From assembly GCA_047630355.1 (NCBI GenBank), contig JBLHXN010000164.1, positions 1 through 6,812 of the forward strand: a stretch of 6,812 nt of DNA. Reading direction: 5' to 3'. The notes beneath the pieces are model-generated. The model was not told the origin of the DNA. It searched no databases and worked only from the letters and a program-made list of their open reading frames with translations. Source of the DNA: JANQUM01 sp047630355. GTDB lineage: Bacteria; Bacteroidota; Bacteroidia; Cytophagales; Spirosomataceae. Made by a program: the position numbers and the translations under genes. Below are positions 1-5,739 of the stretch, one piece after another (position 1 is the first letter of the stretch; each line of letters begins with the position of its first letter).

Positions 1-62
1 AGCTGGGGATTATTTATTGTTTCTTAACGAACATACAAATTACGAAGAAATAAGCCTAAAGA

Positions 63-94
63 CAAAACTAAACTGCTAATTTAGTTTAACCAAG
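63..94 (-). promoter_or_regulatory. Putative promoter for a gene beyond the left edge
   Basis: On the minus strand, TAGTTTTG (63-70) is an exact match to the Bacteroidota -7 consensus TAnnTTTG. A TTG lies at 91-93, 20 bases upstream, where the -33 element (TTTG) is expected. The element overlaps the stop codon of the regulator gene and an 8-bp inverted repeat (65-72 with 80-87). Transcription would start near base 57 and run out of the window, so positions 1-62 would be leader of a gene that is not visible. The inverted repeat has no T tract on either side and makes a poor terminator. The promoter reading is inferred from motif and spacing only. Confidence 0.4.
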
Positions 95-1567
95 TTCTGC
101 AATAGCGGCCTTCATATCTTTTAAATGACGCTCTTTTTGCAGTAAAATTGGAGCCGCTACCCTTTCCTGACAATCAAATATTTCGCACCGCTCGCAGGTA
201 TGATTTACCACCCGGTTGGAAATTACGGGATCGTTATGAAATGAGATTTTACTTTTAAGTGTATCGTTAATTTCAAAGCCTACCGATACTGACTCAATTT
301 TATCACTTTGAATATTGAGCGGCCGAGACATGGTAATTAGTAGGAAGTTACGTCCGGTACTGTGATAAATTGATCGCTGAACTCCAACTATAGGCTCTAA
401 ATAAGTGTTCTTTTCGAGCTGAAAGTCTACGTCGTCAATGGTTTTAAACGCCAGCCAACGGCGACAATAATGTTCACTCTGATTGGCGTAAATATCTTTC
501 CGGTCAGACATGTGCATTTCCTTTGTAAGGCGGAAATCCTTTTTTCCCCTTGTGGCTTCAAACCGAAAGAAGTAAAAGTCAGATATGCCGAACTGTTCGT
601 TCAGAATATTGCTCATTCTGTGAAGTAGTGTTTCGGGGGTTACCGCAAATTTGTCGAGCATTTGATTCACTAACTCAGGTTGCCAGGTTGACTGAGAGAA
701 AAAGTGATTCATTTCCTCTTTCAAAACTTTCCGGGGAATCAAAACGCTTCCGGCAAAATAGGATGCTTTAAAGTTATTGAGTACTTCGTCAAATGAGTTT
801 ACTTCCACCCACGACGAAGTGATGGGACGTTCTTTTAGGTTAAGGTACAGAAACCCAATTTCCCGAAGAATTGTGAAGGCCCGTTGTCTGCTGCTGGTTT
901 TGCTGTTGAGCATCAGCGTGTTCTTTTCCCGTTGAAAAATAGAACGGATGCTGGATAAATTGGGATGTTCTTTGTCCGAATAAAAATCAATTGAAATACC
1001 AAATTTATCTGCTAAAAGATTTGTTAGAAAAAACTCATCGAGCGTGACAGATTCGTCGATTCGGTATTCATCGAAGAAATTTTCTGCCGCTTTTTCTAAA
1101 TCGGGGAAAGCGTTCTGGTGTAATTCCTGATAAGACCGAAGCACGGCAAAGTAAAATTGCTCTACGCTCAAGTTATAGTTTCGCCCAATTCCCACTACGG
1201 TTCTGATAAACGCACTCACTTTTGCCGGAGCATTCACAAGCATTTCGAGTAAAGACTTCGGGTCAATGCCAAAGAAGTCGAACGGAACTTCACTCAAAAA
1301 GTTAGAAGTGATCAAATCTGACACCGAACCCAACTGATTTCCCAACTTGAGCGACACTAACTCGTCGTAGGTAACTTCGAGTGCATCAGCGAGTTGCATT
1401 ATTTTATCAGTTTTGGGGTATTTCTTTCCTTTTTCGATTTCGTTTAGGTACGAAGCCGATAATCCTGACTTTTTGGACAGCTCGGCGAAAGAAAGGTTCT
1501 TGCCGTGACGGTATTGATTTACTTTCAATCCGAAGACTAATTTTATGATGTCGGGAGATAGGTTCAC
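86..1567 (-). CDS. ScfR/RamB-type transcriptional regulator (XRE HTH plus IrrE-like domain)
   Basis: Cytoplasmic DNA-binding regulator of 493 residues, the usual size for short-chain fatty acyl-CoA regulators (RamB of actinobacteria, PccR of Rhodobacter), which control acetate, propionate or glyoxylate-cycle genes. Residues 13-72 form an XRE/HTH_3 domain (AELSKKSGLSASYLNEIEKG, 28-47). Residues about 165-290 align in pattern with the IrrE/ImmA fold, but the HExxH zinc-protease motif is replaced by REIGF (235-239), so peptidase activity is unlikely. The ending SYFAGSVLIP (269-278) is typical of this fold. The C-terminal domain carries HYCRRW (366-371) and a CxxC-x4-C cluster (C458, C461, C466) followed by QERVAAP, matching the conserved cysteine tail of the family (formerly DUF2083). 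Start ATG 1567 places the HTH at the N-terminus. It has its own likely promoter and lies behind a terminator, so it is probably monocistronic. Family assignment is firm; the ligand and targets are inferred. Confidence 0.9.
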   Translation of the reverse strand: MNLSPDIIKLVFGLKVNQYRHGKNLSFAELSKKSGLSASYLNEIEKGKKYPKTDKIMQLADALEVTYDELVSLKLGNQLGSVSDLITSNFLSEVPFDFFGIDPKSLLEMLVNAPAKVSAFIRTVVGIGRNYNLSVEQFYFAVLRSYQELHQNAFPDLEKAAENFFDEYRIDESVTLDEFFLTNLLADKFGISIDFYSDKEHPNLSSIRSIFQREKNTLMLNSKTSSRQRAFTILREIGFLYLNLKERPITSSWVEVNSFDEVLNNFKASYFAGSVLIPRKVLKEEMNHFFSQSTWQPELVNQMLDKFAVTPETLLHRMSNILNEQFGISDFYFFRFEATRGKKDFRLTKEMHMSDRKDIYANQSEHYCRRWLAFKTIDDVDFQLEKNTYLEPIVGVQRSIYHSTGRNFLLITMSRPLNIQSDKIESVSVGFEINDTLKSKISFHNDPVISNRVVNHTCERCEIFDCQERVAAPILLQKERHLKDMKAAIAELG

Positions 1568-1593
1568 AGCTATTTTCAGGTTTATTTGGTTAA

Positions 1594-1601
1594 CAAAACT
1601 A
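1594..1601 (-). promoter_or_regulatory. Putative -7 element of the ScfR-type regulator gene
   Basis: The minus strand reads TAGTTTTG, an exact TAnnTTTG match and the same octamer as at 63-70. A start near 1588 would give a leader of about 20 bases before ATG 1567. The -33 region falls inside the terminator hairpin loop of the upstream gene, where only a weak match (TGGTTTAA) is seen. The core TTAACCA occurs in both orientations around it (1587-1593 and, with one extra A, 1622-1630). Confidence 0.45.
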
Positions 1602-1602
1602 C

Positions 1603-1641
1603 AAAAAAAAAGCCCTTCCTAGTTAAACCATGGAAGGGCTT
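1603..1641 (-). terminator. Rho-independent terminator of the lipocalin-like lipoprotein gene
   Basis: A perfect 10-bp stem (1610-1619 pairing with 1632-1641; arm GGAAGGGCTT on the minus strand) with a 12-base loop. On the minus strand it is followed by a run of T (complement of the A run 1603-1611). It lies 22 bases past the stop codon of the 1664-2116 gene and directly before the regulator promoter, insulating the regulator from read-through. Confidence 0.88.
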
Positions 1642-1663
1642 AGAATAAAAGTGCCGTAATATG

Positions 1664-2116
1664 TTACAATCTTGGGGCAAATTCTAAGTTAATAGATTGC
1701 CCAACTCCGGTAAGAAAACTTCCGGTTTCAGCTTCCCAGATCATTCGTTCGTTTTCCATTCGTATTACCCTGAATTCTAGCGTATTACCAATCAGGTCGA
1801 ACTGGATTCTTGATTTGTCTTCATTTACAGACCAGGCACCACGACCTCCCAGAATTTGCGTTTTGGATGCTTTATCGTACGCTACAACAATACCGCTCTC
1901 TTCAAATACAAAATACATTGATTTTATTGCTATTGCTGTGGGTTCAGAAAGCTCATTGTCAGGGATTGCCCGACCAGTAGGAGTGGTGTAGCGTTGCATT
2001 TGCCAGCTTTGCTTGGTAAGTATCTCGTCAAAAGATAATATGAAACGTGGGTCGTTGGCGTCTCGGCAACCACTAAACAGTAAAACCGACAATAGAGCCA
2101 CAGATAATAATCGCAT
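1664..2116 (-). CDS. Lipocalin-like lipoprotein of unknown function
   Basis: A 150-residue lipoprotein. Residues 1-16 form a signal peptide with lipobox FSGC, the acylated cysteine being C17, so the mature protein is membrane-anchored, facing the periplasm or outer membrane. The remainder is rich in predicted beta strands and follows the small lipocalin-like pattern common in Bacteroidota: an early Trp (W38, SWQMQRY), a YFVFEESG strand-turn (68-75), GAWSVNED (93-100) and a closing FRVIRMENERMIWE strand pair (115-128). Such proteins are often called lipocalin-like or DUF4923/DUF5004-like, but I cannot place it in one family. No catalytic motif is visible and the ligand is unknown. The start at 2116 is supported by the signal peptide directly after it. 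It is transcribed alone: own promoter at 2148-2155 and own terminator at 1610-1641. A longer overlapping frame at 1930-2214 is a shadow. Confidence 0.8.
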   Translation of the reverse strand: MRLLSVALLSVLLFSGCRDANDPRFILSFDEILTKQSWQMQRYTTPTGRAIPDNELSEPTAIAIKSMYFVFEESGIVVAYDKASKTQILGGRGAWSVNEDKSRIQFDLIGNTLEFRVIRMENERMIWEAETGSFLTGVGQSINLEFAPRL

Positions 2117-2147
2117 AGGAAAAGAGTTATGTGTTTAAATCGTTCCG

Positions 2148-2180
2148 CAAATCTACTTATTGATTGCGGAAGTAAAAAGT
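2148..2180 (-). promoter_or_regulatory. Putative promoter of the lipocalin-like lipoprotein gene
   Basis: The minus strand carries TAGATTTG (2148-2155), an exact TAnnTTTG -7 element. A T-rich CTTTTT lies 20 bases upstream (about 2174-2179) in the -33 position, a partial match. It predicts a start near 2142 and a leader of about 25 bases. It lies in the 139-bp divergent region shared with the T9SS cargo gene. Confidence 0.5.
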
Positions 2181-2255
2181 ATTGGGTCAGTGTAGGTAGA
2201 TTGTTTTTTGTCATTCATAAAAAATGTAATTTTACTCAAAATATACGACTCTCTT

Positions 2256-3881
2256 TTGAAGAAATTACTTTCTGTACTTACATTATCCTTCTTCCTGAGT
2301 GCTTCACTGCAAGGTCAGGACAAGTGTGAGCCAACATTTACATTAACGCCCACAACGGTTACGAAGTCTATTAACTGGACACAATTTCCTGAGTTTTCGC
2401 TGCCTTTTGATATTTGTTACGGCGGTCCGGTGTTTGACGATTCCGAAGTTTATCCGCTGAGCCGTGGTTTTACACACGTCAGTAAGCCAATATCCGGTTT
2501 ACCAAATTCAAAAAGAGCGTACATTTATTATGGCGTTGCGTTTACGGGGCAAAGTCAGCCGTGGGAACGACTGCGAAGTCCGTGGGGAAATGATGAAAAA
2601 CTCTACCAAAATAAGTGGGAGCAAGACCATTTGGGGTTTACAAACGCCGGTGATGCAAATGGTAATCCTGTTATTGACGTAGATTGGTTTGTTTACGACG
2701 TTGAAAGACAAATTAAATCGAACGATTCGATACTGCTTTTGCGAAATCTGCCGTCCGTTCCAAGTGAGATTAATGCACTGAATGATGCTGACTTTATTCG
2801 ATCCTACAAAAAGGAATTACAAAACTTGTACTATCAACCCACCAAAGTATTTGCCGAGCGGGGATTATTGGCTAACAAAGTTTCTTCCTACGCCGATACG
2901 CCAATTCTAAATACATTCACTGATATTCAGGCTCACTCTTGGGAAGAATGGGGGACGAACAAAGCTTTGCTAAATCCGAACGTTTACGATTTTACAAATG
3001 ATAAAGTAGGCGGAAATTTTTACGATGTTATGAATATATTGATGCCTTCGGCGTACTACTATTTTGATTATCCGAGTCCGTTTGCTCCTGAATATTTGAG
3101 TTACCTTCTGTTTCAAATTGAAGTGAACAAGGCTTGGTCTGACAAACCGGTTTATCCGTACGTTTGGTTGAAATACAGTGCAAATCCTGCTTTGCGAAAT
3201 AAATTTATCCGACCGTGGATGGCGGAAGCAACGGCAATATTCCCTTTCTTTTCAGGAGCAACGGGGCTTTGGCTTTGGGAGGACCCGACCACATTAGACT
3301 TGAGCGTAAATTATAGTGCGTACGAATACTTTACGAAAGGATTGTATAGGTTATCTCAATTCAAGGACTTCTTTGAGGGGGAATACGAACTTGTTATAGA
3401 AACTTCTGCTCACGAATTGAACCGACAAAGAGGTGCTGTGTGGCGGGGTGTGGTAAAAGGAAGCGATATTCTCGTTGCTGCTCACAATCCATTTGCTAAA
3501 GATGAAAACGAGGAAACCATAGTTGCGGTTAAGTACAATAATTGGTCAAAACTTATAACGTTGAAAGGCTACGAAGTATCACTTTGTGCGTACGATATGA
3601 GTGTGCTAAATAGTGAAGAAGAATTGAATGACTTGTCTTTCGTCGTTTTCCCGAATCCGGCAAATTCGCAAATTCGTGCACGATTCCACTCCGCCACTCC
3701 GCAAGCCGCAGTATTTACCATATTTGATAGTAAAGGAAGGAAATTGAAAGAGCAAGAAGTGAAGGCTCAATCAGGTAAAAACGATGTGTTACTTTATCTA
3801 CCGGAGGTTTCGGAGAAGGTGTTGTTTGTGCGTTTGAAAGTAGGAGATAAGGATGGAACGATTAAGATTTTAAAGCGATAG
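2256..3881 (+). CDS. Secreted T9SS type A cargo protein, probable TIM-barrel glycoside-hydrolase-like
   Basis: A secreted protein of 541 residues from TTG 2256. No in-frame ATG precedes the signal peptide; the only other in-frame TTG start seen (2208) adds 16 residues ahead of MKKLLSVLTLSFFLS. From 2256 the protein begins with a textbook Sec signal peptide (1-21) and mature Gln/Asp. Residues about 22-370 look like an alpha/beta barrel: YGGPVF (55-60), AYIYYGVAF (88-96), VDWFVYDVERQ (142-152, with an acidic DxE at the end of a strand as in several hydrolase clans), YPYVWLKY (300-307) and a late strand GLWLWED (337-343). Residues about 375-455 suit a small beta-sandwich. Residues 461-541 are a T9SS sorting domain (VVFPNPA start, GRKLKE, ending KILKR), so the protein crosses the outer membrane by the Por system and is released or surface-attached. 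Substrate unknown; the enzyme reading is inference, while the sorting domain is clear. Confidence 0.85.
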   Translation: MKKLLSVLTLSFFLSASLQGQDKCEPTFTLTPTTVTKSINWTQFPEFSLPFDICYGGPVFDDSEVYPLSRGFTHVSKPISGLPNSKRAYIYYGVAFTGQSQPWERLRSPWGNDEKLYQNKWEQDHLGFTNAGDANGNPVIDVDWFVYDVERQIKSNDSILLLRNLPSVPSEINALNDADFIRSYKKELQNLYYQPTKVFAERGLLANKVSSYADTPILNTFTDIQAHSWEEWGTNKALLNPNVYDFTNDKVGGNFYDVMNILMPSAYYYFDYPSPFAPEYLSYLLFQIEVNKAWSDKPVYPYVWLKYSANPALRNKFIRPWMAEATAIFPFFSGATGLWLWEDPTTLDLSVNYSAYEYFTKGLYRLSQFKDFFEGEYELVIETSAHELNRQRGAVWRGVVKGSDILVAAHNPFAKDENEETIVAVKYNNWSKLITLKGYEVSLCAYDMSVLNSEEELNDLSFVVFPNPANSQIRARFHSATPQAAVFTIFDSKGRKLKEQEVKAQSGKNDVLLYLPEVSEKVLFVRLKVGDKDGTIKILKR

Positions 3882-3899
3882 GTAGCATTTTGAACATAA

Positions 3900-3936
3900 A
3901 AAAGGGGCAGCGAATTAAGTATTAGCTGCCCCTTTT
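3900..3936. terminator. Bidirectional rho-independent terminator between convergent genes
   Basis: A perfect 12-bp stem (3900-3911 pairing with 3925-3936; arm AAAAGGGGCAGC) with a 13-base AT-rich loop. TTTT closes the plus-strand arm and a run of six A at 3898-3903 gives a T tract on the minus strand. It lies 18 bases after the T9SS cargo stop and 17 bases after the minus-strand barrel gene stop, so it serves both. Confidence 0.92.
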
Positions 3937-3953
3937 CTACTAACTAATTCTTC

Positions 3954-4580
3954 TTAGAATGCGTAACCTACGGTAAACATAAATAAGCTACCCTTTCCGC
4001 TAAACTGATTTTCGGTTTTTTGGTCGTTGTAATCAATGTTGAATACGTCGTTTACGTTTCCTTCGTAGCGTAGATCTAATCTGATTTTTTTGATGTCAAA
4101 TCCAACACCCGCCTGATAACCCAAGATAGCGTTACGGAAGCCGTCTTCTTGCGTGATTCCAATCTGGTTAAGAAACTTATCATCTCCATCTACTAAAAAT
4201 GTAGCAACTGGTCCGGCGTTCACACGAACGGTGTTCAGGATACGTGTTCCAACTAATATCGGAACGTCAATATAGGTTTGCTTGAACGTACGCTCAATTC
4301 CTACAATATCTGTAAAGTTACCGCCTTTCTGTGAGAATAAAATCTCTGGCTGAATATAGAATCCGTCACCTATTCTTGCGTAAACACCGCCAGTAAAACC
4401 AGTAGTTCTTACAGCATCTTCCTGCCAAAAGGATGGAAATGAGCCACCACCTTCGCCACGTATGTGGGATAGGTTGACACCTGCTTTTACTCCTACTTCA
4501 AATTTGTCTTGGGCTTGTGCTCCCAAAAATGACATTACTACTGCCGATAGAGATAATAAACTGATTCTTACTGACTTCAT
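3954..4580 (-). CDS. PorT-family outer-membrane beta-barrel protein
   Basis: A 208-residue outer-membrane protein of the OMP_b-brl_2/PorT type. Residues 1-23 are a Sec signal peptide ending AQA before QDKFEVG. The mature part begins with FEVGVKAGVNLSHI (27-40), the hallmark first strand of this family. Alternating strands follow: FTGGVYARIGDGFYIQPEILFSQKGG, then TYIDVPILVGTRI, where VPILV is a typical family feature, and VNAGPVATFLV. The last residue is Phe (VGYAF), the signal for assembly by the Bam machinery. Length and strand count suit an eight-strand barrel. Most members have no known function despite the PorT label, so a role in T9SS assembly should not be assumed even with a T9SS cargo gene next door. 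ATG 4580 is set by the signal peptide. A 47-residue lipoprotein gene ends 68 bases upstream on the same strand with no terminator between, so the two may be co-transcribed. Confidence 0.9.
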   Translation of the reverse strand: MKSVRISLLSLSAVVMSFLGAQAQDKFEVGVKAGVNLSHIRGEGGGSFPSFWQEDAVRTTGFTGGVYARIGDGFYIQPEILFSQKGGNFTDIVGIERTFKQTYIDVPILVGTRILNTVRVNAGPVATFLVDGDDKFLNQIGITQEDGFRNAILGYQAGVGFDIKKIRLDLRYEGNVNDVFNIDYNDQKTENQFSGKGSLFMFTVGYAF

Positions 4581-4618
4581 GTGTTTGATTGTTATACGTT
4601 GTGTTTTATTCTACTCTA

Positions 4619-4849
4619 ATTACTGAGCTCCTTTTTTTGCGTCTTTTTTCAGGATTTTCGTTCAACCTTGGCAATATTCGCAAGATCTTTTTTCAACTGC
4701 TTGGCTTGCTTATCCATGTAATTGCAGCTCGTATTACTTACTGATAATATTAGGACCGCACACGTAATTGAAAGAAATCTCTTTGTGTTCATATTTATTA
4801 GTTTGTTTCGCTTTATATTAGAAATTAGTATTCCCCACGATTACTGAGC
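4619..4849 (-). repeat. Direct repeat ATTACTGAGC upstream of two minus-strand starts
   Basis: The decamer ATTACTGAGC occurs at 4619-4628 and 4840-4849. On the minus strand (GCTCAGTAAT) the copies end 38 and 47 bases before the barrel start (4580) and the small lipoprotein start (4792). The similar placement suggests a shared upstream promoter or regulator-binding element; chance cannot be excluded for ten bases. Confidence 0.35.
4649..4792 (-). CDS. Small 47-residue lipoprotein, unrecognised
   Basis: A short minus-strand reading frame from ATG 4792 to TGA 4649. It begins MNTKRFLSITCAVLILSVS, a basic start followed by a hydrophobic stretch, then NTSC with C23 as the likely acylated cysteine. 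The -3 position is Asn rather than Leu, tolerable for Bacteroidota but not ideal. The remaining 24 residues (NYMDKQAKQLKKDLANIAKV) are highly charged and helix-prone, giving a tiny anchored helix comparable in layout to Lpp-like or entericidin-like lipoproteins, though no homology is claimed. It lies 68 bases upstream of the beta-barrel gene in the same direction. Its coding character rests on the intact signal peptide plus lipobox and its fit in a space otherwise without genes. Confidence 0.6.
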   Translation of the reverse strand: MNTKRFLSITCAVLILSVSNTSCNYMDKQAKQLKKDLANIAKVERKS

Positions 4850-4888
4850 ACTGTAATCTGCGTATAGTTCTTGCAGTCGTACGTCTAT

Positions 4889-4934
4889 ATTTTATTTGCA
4901 ATAAAAAAATAAAATGTGTAGAGTATATTACACA
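4889..4934. promoter_or_regulatory. AT-rich inverted repeats upstream of the YtxH operon
   Basis: Two adjacent inverted repeats lie in the 231-bp divergent region 4793-5023: ATTTTATTT (4889-4897) with AAATAAAAT (4907-4915), and TGTGTA (4915-4920) with TACACA (4929-4934) separated by eight bases. The second has the size and symmetry of an operator. Downstream, a GC-rich island (about 4956-4972) interrupts AT-rich sequence before the YtxH start at 5024. I find no convincing TAnnTTTG -7 element on the plus strand here, which would fit use of an alternative sigma factor or activator. No other gene is supported in this region. Confidence 0.35.
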
Positions 4935-5023
4935 CAAATCGGTATATCAACTCAGAACGCGGGTCGGCACGTCATTTTAAGTATTGTCAACAAATTAATT
5001 AACAACTTAACAAACACATACAC

Positions 5024-5305
5024 ATGAAATCATTAGGAACGTTCTTATCAGTATTAATAGCAGCAGCAGCCGGAGCGGCAATTGGAGTAGCATTTGCACC
5101 AGATAATGGAAAGTCTACCCGTAAAAAAGTTAAGAAAGCTGTGAACGAGTACGCAAAGAAAGCGAAAGACGAATTGGAAGCTTCTCAAAAGGCAATTACT
5201 GAAAAAGCTAACTCAACTCTTAATGCAGTAAAAGAAAAAACTAACGAAGCCGCAAGATACACAAGTGAAAAAGTAAACAATGTTCAGGCTGAGATAGAAG
5301 CATAA
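5024..5305 (+). CDS. YtxH-like membrane-anchored stress protein
   Basis: A 93-residue protein of the YtxH type (often annotated gas vesicle protein by similarity only). Residues 5-26 form one small-residue-rich membrane segment (AAAAGAAIGVAFAP) followed by the family signature APDNGKSTRKKVKKA (25-39). Residues 40-93 are a charged Ala/Lys/Glu amphipathic helix or coiled coil that would lie in the cytoplasm. YtxH of Bacillus is a general-stress protein, and the layout is also reminiscent, with the anchor at the other end, of DUF883 proteins such as YqjD. The ATG start is well placed before the hydrophobic segment. It is the first gene of a three-gene plus-strand operon, after a leader rich in inverted repeats, and is followed by a strong hairpin at 5324-5353. 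Function in this organism is inferred only as membrane or stationary-phase stress. Confidence 0.87.
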   Translation: MKSLGTFLSVLIAAAAGAAIGVAFAPDNGKSTRKKVKKAVNEYAKKAKDELEASQKAITEKANSTLNAVKEKTNEAARYTSEKVNNVQAEIEA

Positions 5306-5323
5306 TCAACTTGAAAAAAATAC

Positions 5324-5353
5324 ACTCTCCTTTACCTTTTGGTAGAGGAGAGT
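5324..5353 (+). terminator. Strong intercistronic hairpin (partial terminator or mRNA stability element)
   Basis: A 13-bp stem (5324-5336 with 5341-5353) containing a single T-G wobble (5332-5345) and a TTTT loop. On the plus strand it is followed by TTTACTTA, a weak T tract, so it may terminate only part of the transcripts or protect the 3' end of the ytxH-like message. On the minus strand the A run at 5314-5320 would give a good T tract, but no minus-strand gene needs it. It ends 19 bases before the ATG of the next gene. Confidence 0.65.
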
Positions 5354-5372
5354 TTACTTAAAACCTACACCA

Positions 5373-5729
5373 ATGAGTTCTTTTTTTGACAATATCACAT
5401 CTATATCCAACGACGTTGTAGAATACATTAACCTCCAGAAGGATTTAGTAAAGCTACAGATTACAGAAAAAAGTACGGATATTATATCTAATGTAATCAC
5501 GTACATCATTTTGGCGATTGTAGGAATATTCGCGTTAATGTGTCTGACGGTTGGTGGAGCGATGGCGATAAACGAGTTATTCAACAACAGCTATGCTGGG
5601 TTCTTAATTGTAGCTGGAATTTACATCCTGTTAGGGATAATTATTTACGTGTCCCGTAAAGCACTCATAACAGATAAAATAGCCGACGCTCTTACAAACA
5701 TTTTAATTAACGACGACAGTGAAAAATAA
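5373..5729 (+). CDS. Phage holin superfamily III / YqjE-like two-helix membrane protein
   Basis: A 118-residue inner-membrane protein. An amphipathic N-terminal helix (ISNDVVEYINLQKDLVKLQI, 11-30) is followed by two membrane helices, about 41-66 (SNVITYIILAIVGIFALMCL and on) and 75-93 (AGFLIVAGIYILLGIIIYV), and a short polar tail. The EYINLQKDLVKLQITEK opening and helix layout are those of PF07332 (Holin-X/YqjE). The family name comes from actinophage holins, but no lysin, spanin or phage gene is nearby, so a chromosomal YqjE-type role is more likely than lysis. It lies 67 bases after the YtxH-like gene with a hairpin between, and 10 bases before the next gene, so all three are probably co-transcribed. 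ATG 5373 is the natural start. Confidence 0.85.
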   Translation: MSSFFDNITSISNDVVEYINLQKDLVKLQITEKSTDIISNVITYIILAIVGIFALMCLTVGGAMAINELFNNSYAGFLIVAGIYILLGIIIYVSRKALITDKIADALTNILINDDSEK

Positions 5730-5739
5730 AAACTATAAC

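Noticed and set aside
65..87. Inverted repeat as terminator of the regulator gene
   Set aside because: 8-bp all but one A/T stem with no T tract after it on the minus strand. It is weak and overlaps the stop codon; more likely part of a promoter or operator.
550..771. Plus-strand open frame of 73 codons
   Set aside because: Lies wholly inside the regulator gene on the opposite strand, has no recognisable domain and is a shadow.
1930..2329. Open frames at 1930-2214 (minus) and 2129-2329 (plus)
   Set aside because: They overlap well-supported genes in other frames and have composition without family features.
3954..4580. PorT/SprT component of the T9SS machinery
   Set aside because: The family is large and mostly of unknown function. 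Being beside a T9SS cargo gene is not enough to assign machinery function.
4914..5027. Plus-strand 37-codon frame ending in an ATGA overlap with the YtxH-like start
   Set aside because: The overlap is suggestive of translational coupling, but the peptide (MCRVYYTQIGISTQNAGRHV and on) has no signal, helix pattern or attenuator-like codon run, and it covers the regulatory inverted repeats. Probably chance.
5024..5305. Gas vesicle protein
   Set aside because: This name is transferred from loose YtxH similarity; no gvp genes are present.
5354..5587. Minus-strand 77-codon frame
   Set aside because: Antisense to the YqjE-like membrane gene, whose hydrophobic codons generate it.
5373..5729. Phage lysis cassette or prophage remnant because of the holin family label
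   Set aside because: No endolysin, spanin, integrase or structural gene nearby. The context is a YtxH-like operon, so the YqjE-type reading fits better.
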